Positions 1 to 7,068 of a stretch of DNA of 52,162 bases are shown piece after piece (the first letter of the stretch is position 1; every line of letters begins with the position of its first letter). Source of the DNA: Deltaproteobacteria bacterium (GTDB taxonomy: Bacteria; Desulfobacterota; Desulfobulbia; Desulfobulbales; Desulfurivibrionaceae); the NCBI GenBank assembly GCA_021802775.1, contig JAJZRJ010000018.1, forward strand, positions 1 to 52,162. The letters run 5' to 3'. The position numbers and the translations under genes were made by a program. The notes under the pieces were generated by a model. The model was not told the origin of the DNA and made no database searches. It saw only the letters and a program-made list of their open reading frames with translations.

Positions 1-1
1 T

Positions 2-754
2 GCGCGGGGGCTTGGCTACCAGAGCGTCACCGTGGATACCAACGGCTTTCTCCACCACGACCTGCTCGACCGGATCACCCCGGAGGAGGCGGTGATCAGC
101 TTCAGCCTCGACGGCCCCTCGCCGGAGGTCAACGACCCGCTGCGGGGCGAGGGGGTCTTTGCCACCTGCACCGCCAACCTCAAAAAGGCGGTGGCCAGGG
201 GATTCGACGTGAGCGTGATCTACACGGTGAGCCGGTTGAACATCGACCACCTGCACCGGATGCCGGAGCTGCTCAGCGAACTCGGCTGCAAACGGTTTTT
301 CATCCAGGTGATCGGGTTGCGCGGCAAGTCGGCGCAGGAGGCCAAGGGTCTGGACCTCCAGGTGACGCCGGCGGAATGGCTGGCCGTGGTGCCGCCGGTG
401 GCGCAGGCCGCGGCGGCCAAGGGCATCCATGTCCTCTACCCCAAGGTCTTTCTGGAGCCGGACGAACCCTTCCAGTGCGCCGGCCTGGTGGCGGAGAACT
501 ACTTCCTCTTCCCCAACGGCCGGGTCTACCTCTGCCCGTTGTGCGAGGATTTTCCCCTTCATACCTTTCAGATCGAGGAGAACTGCCTGGTCGAACAACC
601 GGGGATCACCGAGAAAAAACTCTTCTCGCTGGATATCCGGGAAGGGTGCGTGATGAACAAACTGCTCCAGCCCGGCAACATCGACTACGACGACGCCGGC
701 CACCCCCGCCACCGCATCTCCTGCTGCCTGCTCAAGCAGGAAATCCGGCCGTAA
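2..754 (+). CDS. Radical-SAM family protein, 3' part only (cut by window edge)
   Basis: The frame is open from base 2, so the gene begins outside the window and its CxxxCxxC cluster is not visible. The visible 250 residues look like the second half of a radical-SAM barrel: a SFSLDGP strand of the kind seen in SPASM-type enzymes, then helices and the strand KRFFIQVIG. The C-terminal part has scattered cysteines (CAGLVAENYFLFPNG, then VYLCPLCEDF, then a final CC) that could bind an auxiliary iron-sulphur cluster. The substrate cannot be read from what is present. The gene ends four bases before a transposase remnant, so it marks the left border of the accessory region. The family assignment is an inference from motif style. 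Confidence 0.7.
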   Translation, partial: ARGLGYQSVTVDTNGFLHHDLLDRITPEEAVISFSLDGPSPEVNDPLRGEGVFATCTANLKKAVARGFDVSVIYTVSRLNIDHLHRMPELLSELGCKRFFIQVIGLRGKSAQEAKGLDLQVTPAEWLAVVPPVAQAAAAKGIHVLYPKVFLEPDEPFQCAGLVAENYFLFPNGRVYLCPLCEDFPLHTFQIEENCLVEQPGITEKKLFSLDIREGCVMNKLLQPGNIDYDDAGHPRHRISCCLLKQEIRP

Positions 755-757
755 AAA

Positions 758-1018
758 GTGCATTCTGGAGCGCCGGCGCATACCCACGGGGGAGTGATCG
801 TGCGTTCTGGCCGGGGCAATCAATATTGTTCCTCCCGCAACCAAAGCCTCTTGAACCAACATAGGCGGATGTGCGGCACGACCGCCAAGGGAAATTGCTA
901 CGACAGTGCCTGCGCCGAGAGTGAAGTTGTTGCATGTTGCAGAAACTGAAACAAGGCATTTCAGAAGTCAGCGGAGTTGGCTACAATGCTTCCTGACAGA
1001 ATATAGGGTGTTTTGCCG
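758..1018 (+). pseudogene. Remnant of an IS3-family transposase (OrfB, DDE)
   Basis: Bases 788-922 translate to a stretch matching the C-terminal catalytic core of IS3-type transposases: GVIV followed by RSGRGNQYCSS, where the family has HSDRGSQY, then LLNQHRRMCG, TAKGNCYDS and ACAES. The catalytic aspartate of the HSDRG motif is Gly here. Just after ACAES, where FFHxLK is expected, the frame breaks. A continuation that resembles the next part of the family (VKLLHVAETETRHFR) is read in another frame from about 921. No start, no OrfA, no terminal inverted repeats and no target duplication are visible, so this is a decayed fragment. Its second frame runs without a stop into the helicase gene that follows. 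Confidence 0.75.
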
Positions 1019-1040
1019 AGGGGGCTCCAAATCGTCTTTC

Positions 1041-3902
1041 ATGCAGCTAACAGACTACCACGCAAAATATTACGCCCATGAACTGACCAAACGCTGCCCC
1101 CCGGACAGTGTCGAAAAGCTCGCTGGCGCGGTGGCCAGTGCCCAGGTCGATCTGAATCCCCACCAGGTGGATGCGGCGCTCTTTGCCTTTCAGTCGCCGC
1201 TGTCAAAGGGAGCGCTACTGGCCGACGAGGTCGGCCTTGGCAAGACCATCGAGGCCGGGCTCGTCCTTTCCCAGAAGTGGGCCGAACGCAAACGGCGCAT
1301 TCTGATCATCACCCCTTCCAACCTTCGCAAGCAGTGGTTTCAGGAGCTGGCCGAAAAATTCTTTTTGCCCTGCCGTATTATCGAAGCCAAGACCTACAAT
1401 GCCGCCATCAGGCAAGGGCAATTCCGACCGTTTGAGGCGCCGGAAATCGTCATCTGTTCCTACCAGTTTGCCAAGAGCAAGGCCGGGGATGTCCACGCCA
1501 TTCCCTGGGATCTGGTGGTGATCGACGAGGCGCACCGTCTGCGGAACGTCTATAAGCCGTCGAACGTCATCGCCAACACGCTTAAACTGGCCTTGGCCGG
1601 CAAGGATAAGCTCCTGCTCACCGCTACGCCCCTGCAGAACTCCCTGCTGGAGTTGTTCGGGCTGGTCAGCTTCATCGATGAGCATACCTTCGGCGACCTG
1701 AAGAGTTTCCGCGAACAGTTTGCCAACCTCAACCAGGAACAGGTGTTCGAGACCCTCAAGGCGCGGCTCAAGCCGGTCTGTCATCGAACCCTGCGCCGGC
1801 AGGTCAACGCCTACATTCCCTACACCAAGCGGCTCCCCCTGGTGGAGGAATTCACCCCGGAGGAGAGCGAGGACAGGCTCTACCATCTGGTCTCCGGCTA
1901 CCTGCAACGGGACAACCTGCAAGCCCTGCCCTCGGGCCAGCGCACCCTGATGACCTTGGTGCTGCGCAAGCTGCTGGCCTCGTCCACCTTTGCCATTGCA
2001 GGCGCCTTGACTTCCATCTCCAAGCGGCTCAAGGACAAGCTCCGCCAGCAGGAGCCGGCCCAAGCCCTGGAAGAGGAGCTGGACGAGGATTACGAGGCCC
2101 TGGCTGAAACCGCCGAGGAATGGAGCAACGGCGAACCGACCGAACCTCTTACCGAGGCGGACCGGGCCGCCATCGAGCAGGAAATCGCCGATCTCGATGC
2201 CTTTACCGAACTGGCCACCTCCATCGACCATAACGCCAAAGGCAAGGCCCTGCTCAAGGCACTGGACATCGCCTTTGCCAAGGCCAGGGAGATCGGCGCC
2301 GAAGAAAAGGCGATCATCTTCACCGAATCGCGCCGCACCCAGTCCTACCTACTGCGCCTGCTGGCGGACAGTCCCTTTGCCGAGGGGATCGTTTTGTTCA
2401 ACGGCTCCAACACCGACGAGGGGTCCAGGCTGATCTACAGCCAGTGGCTTGAGCGCCACCAGGGTAGCGATCGGGTGACCGGCTCCCGCACCGCGGACAT
2501 GCGCTCGGCCCTGGTGGATTACTTCCGGGAGCAGGGCCGGATCATGATCGCCACCGAGGCCGGGGCCGAGGGGATCAACCTCCAGTTCTGCTCCCTGGTG
2601 GTCAACTACGATTTGCCATGGAACCCCCAGCGCATCGAGCAGCGGATCGGCCGTTGCCACCGCTACGGCCAGAAGCACGACGTGGTGGTGGTCAACTTCC
2701 TCAACCGCAAAAATGCCGCCGACCAGCGGGTCTTTGAACTGCTCTCCGAAAAATTTCAGCTCTTTGAAGGGGTCTTCGGGGCCAGCGACGAGGTGCTGGG
2801 CGCCATCGAATCCGGGGTGGATTTCGAAAAACGCATCGCCGCCATCTATCAGTGCTGCCGCCGTCCGGACGAAATCCAGACCGCCTTTGACCAGCTCCAG
2901 CGCGAACTGAGCCTGGAGATCAATGAATCCATGACCCGCACCCGGCAGAAACTGCTGGAGCACTTTGACGACGAGGTGCGGGAGAAACTCAAGGTGCGTG
3001 ACGAAACCTCCCGCGCCTGTCTTAACCGCTACGAGCAACTGCTCATCCAGCTCACCCGGCATGAGTTGGACGGCAGCGCCGAGTTTATCAACGATTCCTC
3101 CTTCCGCCTCAAGGCCCAACCCTTTCCTGGCCAGGCTCAAAACATTCCCTTGGGCCTGTACGAGTTGCCCCGCCGTTCCGGCGAGGCGCATCTGTACCGC
3201 CTGAATCACCCGCTGGCCGAGGCGGTGGTGGCCCGAGCAAAAGGCCGCGCCCTGCCGTTGGCGGAGATTCACTTTGACTACGGCCGCCACGACGGCAAGG
3301 TTTCGCTGCTGGAGCCATTCATCGGCAAAGCGGGCTGGCTTTCCCTTTCTCTTTTCAGCGTCGAATCCCTGGATCAGGCGGAAGATCATCTCATCTTTGC
3401 GGCCGGCACGGATGACGGCAGTATGCTGGAGGAAGAGACGGCGGCCCGGTTGCTGACCCTGCCCGGAACCGTAGCCGGACAAATCCGGAGCAATCCGCAA
3501 ACCCCTCTTCTGGACGCAGTTGTAGAACAGCGTCAGAGTGCCATCCAGCGGACCATTTCCGAACGGAACGCCCGCTTTTTCGAGGCCGAGGCGGACAAGC
3601 TCGACGGCTGGGCCGATGATCTCAAGGTGGGGCTGGAACGGGAGACCAAGGAACTCGACCGCCAGATCAAGGAGGCCCGCCGATCCGCCACTACGGCCCT
3701 GACCTTGGAAGAAAAACTGGCCGGACAAAAGCAGATCAAGGCCCTGGAGTCCCAGCGGAATCAGAAGCGGCGCACCCTGTTTGATGCCCAGGATGAGGTG
3801 GACCGGCAACGGGATGAACTAATTTCTCAGATCGAGGGGAAGCTGCAACAACGAACCGAAATGGTGGGGCTTTTCACTGTCCGCTGGAGGCTGGGCGCAT
3901 GA
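1041..3902 (+). CDS. SNF2-family helicase/translocase (defence type)
   Basis: A 953-residue SNF2-type superfamily 2 ATPase. Visible motifs are LADEVGLGKTIEA (Walker A, residues ~60-72), DEAH (162-165), LLTATP (~192-197), ATEAGAEGINLQF (~504-516) and QRIGRCHRYGQ (~534-544). A long charged coiled-coil region lies at ~850-930 and the protein ends LFTVRWRLGA. Proteins of this kind move along DNA and are common in restriction and phage-defence loci. ATG 1041 is chosen because the protein begins MQLTDYHAKYY there, as I remember for relatives. The frame stays open upstream to 906, but that part is transposase remnant. The nearest purine run (GAGGGGG, 1019-1025) is rather far from the ATG, and a weak promoter-like pair (977-982, 1000-1005) lies upstream. 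The stop overlaps the next ATG (ATGA), so the two genes are probably translationally coupled. The 3' end is duplicated at 5304-5493. Confidence 0.9.
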   Translation: MQLTDYHAKYYAHELTKRCPPDSVEKLAGAVASAQVDLNPHQVDAALFAFQSPLSKGALLADEVGLGKTIEAGLVLSQKWAERKRRILIITPSNLRKQWFQELAEKFFLPCRIIEAKTYNAAIRQGQFRPFEAPEIVICSYQFAKSKAGDVHAIPWDLVVIDEAHRLRNVYKPSNVIANTLKLALAGKDKLLLTATPLQNSLLELFGLVSFIDEHTFGDLKSFREQFANLNQEQVFETLKARLKPVCHRTLRRQVNAYIPYTKRLPLVEEFTPEESEDRLYHLVSGYLQRDNLQALPSGQRTLMTLVLRKLLASSTFAIAGALTSISKRLKDKLRQQEPAQALEEELDEDYEALAETAEEWSNGEPTEPLTEADRAAIEQEIADLDAFTELATSIDHNAKGKALLKALDIAFAKAREIGAEEKAIIFTESRRTQSYLLRLLADSPFAEGIVLFNGSNTDEGSRLIYSQWLERHQGSDRVTGSRTADMRSALVDYFREQGRIMIATEAGAEGINLQFCSLVVNYDLPWNPQRIEQRIGRCHRYGQKHDVVVVNFLNRKNAADQRVFELLSEKFQLFEGVFGASDEVLGAIESGVDFEKRIAAIYQCCRRPDEIQTAFDQLQRELSLEINESMTRTRQKLLEHFDDEVREKLKVRDETSRACLNRYEQLLIQLTRHELDGSAEFINDSSFRLKAQPFPGQAQNIPLGLYELPRRSGEAHLYRLNHPLAEAVVARAKGRALPLAEIHFDYGRHDGKVSLLEPFIGKAGWLSLSLFSVESLDQAEDHLIFAAGTDDGSMLEEETAARLLTLPGTVAGQIRSNPQTPLLDAVVEQRQSAIQRTISERNARFFEAEADKLDGWADDLKVGLERETKELDRQIKEARRSATTALTLEEKLAGQKQIKALESQRNQKRRTLFDAQDEVDRQRDELISQIEGKLQQRTEMVGLFTVRWRLGA
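3651..3840 (+). repeat. Direct repeat copy 1: 3' end of the SNF2 helicase gene
   Basis: This stretch codes for the coiled-coil end of the helicase (ELDRQIKEARRS... to RDELISQIEGK). It returns at a distance of 1653 bases (5304-5493), beyond the AlbA_2 gene. Bases 3731-3817 and 5384-5470 are identical over 87 positions. The flanks carry substitutions but keep the same reading (RDELISQIEGK against RDDLIALIEDK). Confidence 0.95.
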
Positions 3903-5323
3903 CCGGCAAGGAACTGAAACAGCTCATCACCCTCGGCGAAGGTTTCACCACCGAGTTCAAGCAGGGAGGAACAACCCAGATCGGCCGGGAATTATGCGCT
4001 TTTGCCAATGCCACCGGCGGGATGATCCTGATTGGCGTGACCGACGATGGCCGTGTCGTCGGGGTGAAAGAGCCAAACCGGCTCAAGTCGGAAATCCAGG
4101 CCATTGCCCGTTCCGTCGAGCCGCCGCTCTTGATCGATATCGACACCGTCGGCTCGGTGCTGGTCGTCACCGTCCCGGCCCAAACCGGCAAACCCTATTC
4201 CTTTGCCGGCAAGTTCTATCTCCGGGACGGGGCCAGTTCCCAACAGATGAGTCGCACGGAGATCCGCGAGTTCTTTTTCAAGGAGGGTGTCATCCATTAT
4301 GACGAGACACCCTGCGATCATTTCAGTCTGGAGGATGATCTGGACAAGCAATCCTGGGAGACTTTTCGCCGCCGCGCCAAGATCCCGCCGGATATGGACC
4401 GGATAACGGCGCTCCGAAACCTGCACCTGCTGAAAGACGGTCGCATGACCCACGCCGGGGCCTGGCTACTGGCCAGGGACATTCGGAAATTCACCACCAG
4501 CGCCGATGTCTCCTGCGCCCTTTTCCTGGGAACCGACAAGGTCCGCATCCTCGATCGCCAAGATTTTTACGGCGATGTCTATTCGATGATCGACGCAGTG
4601 GTCACTTACATCCTCGCCAAGATCAACGTTGAGCTGATCATCAAGCATGTTAAACGGGAGGAGCGACCGGAACTCCCTGAAGAGGCGATTCGCGAGGCAG
4701 TGGTCAATGCCCTGGCCCATCGGGATTACCGCCTGAGCGCCAATGTGCAGGTCTATATCTTCAAGGACCGGGTTGAGATCGTCAGTCCCGGCGGCTTGCC
4801 GGCCGGAATGACCGCCGCCGACCTGGGAAAGAAGAGCGTACCCCGCAATCCTTTACTCTTCGGCATGCTCTACCGGATGGACGCCGTGGAGCACATCGGC
4901 TCCGGCATCAAGCGTATCCGCGATATCTGCAAATCGTACGGTGTCGCCCCGTCTGAAGTGTTGGTGCAGGACAATTGGGTCACCGTAACCTTTACCCGGC
5001 CTCAGGCCCAACGGGAAAGCGGAAGGGAGCCAGCCCAAGTCGAGGCCCAAGTCGAGGCCCAAGTCGAGGCCCATGAATCCTTGTCACAATCGGAAGCCCG
5101 CATCCTTGCCGTCTGTTCCAAGAGGGAGCGGAGCGCATCCGAACTCCTGGAGGCATTGGGGTATAAATCCAGAACGGGTAATTTCAAGGCGGCTCTAACC
5201 CGGCTTTTAACGAATGGATTTATGGAAAGGACCATTTCAGACAAGCCTCGCAGTCGGTTACAGAGATACCGGATTACCGAAAAAGGCCGGGCTCTTTTGA
5301 AAGGAATTGGACTGGCGGATTGA
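3899..5323 (+). CDS. AlbA_2/Schlafen-type putative DNA-binding or ATP-binding protein
   Basis: A 474-residue protein with the bacterial AlbA_2 (Schlafen AlbA-like) layout. Residues ~10-110 hold LGEGFTTEFKQGG, LCAFANATGGMILIGVTDDGRVVG and FYLRDGASSQQMSRTEI. A central GHKL-like part carries EAIREAVVNALAHRDYR (~260-276) and the ending LLFGMLYRMDAVEHIGSGIKRI. Next comes a repeated linker (AQVEAQVEAQVEAH) and a winged-helix end. Such proteins occur beside restriction and defence genes as regulators or effectors; the role here is not known. The start overlaps the helicase stop by ATGA. The last codons (GIGLAD, stop) are read out of frame from the start of the second copy of the helicase tail, so the gene's 3' end is a junction sequence. 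Confidence 0.85.
   Translation: MTGKELKQLITLGEGFTTEFKQGGTTQIGRELCAFANATGGMILIGVTDDGRVVGVKEPNRLKSEIQAIARSVEPPLLIDIDTVGSVLVVTVPAQTGKPYSFAGKFYLRDGASSQQMSRTEIREFFFKEGVIHYDETPCDHFSLEDDLDKQSWETFRRRAKIPPDMDRITALRNLHLLKDGRMTHAGAWLLARDIRKFTTSADVSCALFLGTDKVRILDRQDFYGDVYSMIDAVVTYILAKINVELIIKHVKREERPELPEEAIREAVVNALAHRDYRLSANVQVYIFKDRVEIVSPGGLPAGMTAADLGKKSVPRNPLLFGMLYRMDAVEHIGSGIKRIRDICKSYGVAPSEVLVQDNWVTVTFTRPQAQRESGREPAQVEAQVEAQVEAHESLSQSEARILAVCSKRERSASELLEALGYKSRTGNFKAALTRLLTNGFMERTISDKPRSRLQRYRITEKGRALLKGIGLAD
5036..5071 (+). repeat. 12-bp tandem repeat, three exact copies, in the AlbA_2 gene
   Basis: The unit CAAGTCGAGGCC occurs three times head to tail and codes for the QVEA linker between the GHKL-like part and the winged helix. 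Related proteins often have QVT/QVE-type linker repeats here, so copy number may vary between strains without breaking the frame. Confidence 0.95.
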
Positions 5324-5493
5324 GGAGGCCCGCCGATCCGCCACTACGGCCCTGACCCTGGAGGAAAAGCTCACCGGCCAGAAGCAGATCAAGGCCCTGG
5401 AGTCCCAGCGGAATCAGAAGCGGCGCACCCTGTTTGATGCCCAGGATGAGGTGGACCGGCAACGGGATGATTTGATTGCGCTGATTGAGGATA
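5304..5493 (+). repeat. Direct repeat copy 2: displaced tail of an SNF2 helicase gene
   Basis: This is the second copy of 3651-3840. It reads ELDWRIEEARRS... to RDDLIALIEDK in the helicase frame, then leaves the homology and stops at 5525. It has no plausible start of its own, so it is a gene fragment, not a gene. Its first ~20 bases double as the end of the AlbA_2 gene in another frame. Confidence 0.9.
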
Positions 5494-5531
5494 AGAGGAT
5501 AAATTACGGCAGCAGACGAACTTGACCCGGA

Positions 5532-5572
5532 TTTTTATGATTCGGTGGACATTGGCGGGGGCATGATTTAGA
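5532..5572 (+). repeat. 41-bp direct repeat, left copy (coding tail remnant)
   Basis: The sequence runs TTTTTATGATTCG, G, TGGACATTGG, seven variable bases, then ATGATTTAGA. It matches 6503-6543 at 34 of 41 positions. Both copies read as the end of a protein: FYDSVDIGGGMI then stop here, FYDSMDIGNHMI then stop in the right copy. Here the frame is open from about 5500 (AADELDPD before FYDS). The parent gene is not recognised. Confidence 0.85.
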
Positions 5573-5632
5573 GAATGAAATCAGCCGAAGTAACCTGACC
5601 CGAATAACACCTGAAACCCATGGGGTTTTGTC

Positions 5633-6496
5633 ATGAGTTCAACCAGAGTTGAAGAACTGATAGAGGAATTCGACTGCTACGATGGCGTCTACAAGCGGGA
5701 CGAGATGGAGGAGGCCTTTCCCCTGCGGGAAGAGATTACTCCCCGTCTGCTCCGCATCCTTGAGGAGCTTGCCGCCGATCCCCGGCGCTACGCCGACGAA
5801 GAGCATTATGCCAATGTCTACGCCGTTGCCCTGCTGGCTCATTTCCAGGAACCGGCGGCCCTTGAGCCCATCATCCGCGCCTTCTGCATCCCCGATGAGC
5901 CGAGGGACACGCTTTGGGGCGACATGGTCACCGAAACCCTGCCGGTTCTGCTGCTTCAGACCTGCCACGGCCGCTTCGATACCCTTAAGGCCTTGATCAG
6001 CAACAAAGAAGCTCCGGAGTTCGTGCGCGGGGCCGGTGTCGATGCCCTGAGCTACGCTGCGGCCATGGACATGATTCCGCGCAGGGAGATCATTGACTTT
6101 CTCTCCGGTCTTTTTACCGGCACGGAAGCGGAGCCCGGCTCCTATTTCTGGAGCAATGTTGCCTGCGCTATCAGCGACCTCCACCCGGCGGAGACGATGC
6201 CCGTCATTCGGCAGGCCTATGCGGATGAACTGATCGAATCCGGCTTTGTCGGCCTGGCAGACATCGAACGGGATCTGGTCCGTGATCGGGATGAGTTGCT
6301 TGCTGAATTTCGGGACTCGGTAGATCGCCGTATCCCCAGCAATATCCATGACTATCTTTCCTGGTTCGCCTGTTTTCAGGAGGATACCGCGCCGCCCTCG
6401 TTCCGGAACGCCGACAGGGCACGGAAGAAGAACAAAAAAGCCGGTAAGGTCAAAAACAAGCTGGCGAAAAAGTCCCGGAAGAAGAACAGGCGGTAG
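5633..6496 (+). CDS. DUF1186 family protein with basic tail
   Basis: A 287-residue, alpha-helical, probably HEAT-like protein that I recognise as DUF1186: the N-terminal VEELIEEFDCYDG, then ITPRLLRILEELAADP, EEHYANVYAVALLAHFQEP, IRAFCIPDE and TETLPVLLLQT. The end (~residues 255-287) is extremely rich in lysine and arginine, where many relatives carry a SEC-C zinc motif; it may bind nucleic acid. The biochemical function is unknown. The gene stands alone: 107 bases after the helicase fragment and 119 before the next gene, with a 41-bp direct repeat close on each side. A small palindrome (AAACCC/GGGTTT, 5614-5628) sits just before the start and the ribosome site is weak. It looks like an inserted single-gene cassette. 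Confidence 0.8.
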   Translation: MSSTRVEELIEEFDCYDGVYKRDEMEEAFPLREEITPRLLRILEELAADPRRYADEEHYANVYAVALLAHFQEPAALEPIIRAFCIPDEPRDTLWGDMVTETLPVLLLQTCHGRFDTLKALISNKEAPEFVRGAGVDALSYAAAMDMIPRREIIDFLSGLFTGTEAEPGSYFWSNVACAISDLHPAETMPVIRQAYADELIESGFVGLADIERDLVRDRDELLAEFRDSVDRRIPSNIHDYLSWFACFQEDTAPPSFRNADRARKKNKKAGKVKNKLAKKSRKKNRR

Positions 6497-6502
6497 GCTT
6501 GT

Positions 6503-6543
6503 TTTTTATGATTCGATGGACATTGGAAATCACATGATTTAGA
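6503..6543 (+). repeat. 41-bp direct repeat, right copy (coding tail remnant)
   Basis: Partner of 5532-5572. It begins seven bases after the DUF1186 stop and again ends in a FYDSMDIG...MI-stop reading. The pair brackets the DUF1186 gene with almost nothing else between the copies. Confidence 0.85.
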
Positions 6544-6615
6544 AGGGGATAATCGAAAGTTGGCTTACCGGTTGAATGCACAAGAACAATCAACCGAACA
6601 CAAACGGAGTATGCC

Positions 6616-7068
6616 ATGCCACCTATCAAACAGGTTAATTTCCACCAAGCAGGGAAACGCCATTTCAACGACGCGGAACTGCTGCATGGCCACGCAAGAA
6701 ACGCGGCAGCAGGACAGCTTTATGGCTTTGCCGCGGAATGCGGAATAAAATCCCTGCTGGTATGGAACGGCTATCCCACTGACCCTACAACCGGTGATAT
6801 CGATGAGAAGAAAAAACCAAAGAAATTCAAAAAACATATCCATGAGTTAGTCCAAAACATCAACATGCTCCATGCTGAGTTGAGTGGAAGGGGCGCGGCG
6901 AAATACCTTGCCATGATCCCCAGCATCAACGACTTCTCCGATTGGCACACGAAGCACCGCTATTACATCGATTCAGCCTTGCCGTCTTCGCTGATCAAGT
7001 GGCGCAATGCCTCTCGCGAAATCATGGAAATGCTCGAGCAGGCCATGCTTGACAGGGGGGCGCGATGA
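6616..7068 (+). CDS. Small HEPN-like helical protein
   Basis: A 150-residue protein, mainly helical. The first half (FNDAELLHGHARNAAAGQLYGFAAECGIKSLL, residues ~16-47) resembles the first helices of HEPN proteins, which often read DAxxL...YAxECxLKxLL. A lysine-rich loop follows (EKKKPKKFKKH, ~64-74), then KHRYYIDS and IKWRNASREIMEMLEQ. A clear HEPN RNase motif (R-x4-6-H) was not found, so it could be a scaffold or inactive HEPN. ATG 6616 follows CGGAG by six bases; an ATG at 6611 is out of frame. The stop overlaps the next start (ATGA), tying it to the MinD-like and P-loop ATPase genes. Base composition is more AT-rich than the flanks. The family call is tentative. Confidence 0.6.
   Translation: MPPIKQVNFHQAGKRHFNDAELLHGHARNAAAGQLYGFAAECGIKSLLVWNGYPTDPTTGDIDEKKKPKKFKKHIHELVQNINMLHAELSGRGAAKYLAMIPSINDFSDWHTKHRYYIDSALPSSLIKWRNASREIMEMLEQAMLDRGAR

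Noticed and set aside
5036..5071. CRISPR-like repeats
   Set aside because: A 12-bp unit repeated head to tail without spacers, in frame inside a gene.
5307..5525. A small gene coding for the 72-residue coiled-coil fragment
   Set aside because: It starts at a TTG inside the AlbA_2 gene without ribosome site and is a copy of the helicase tail.
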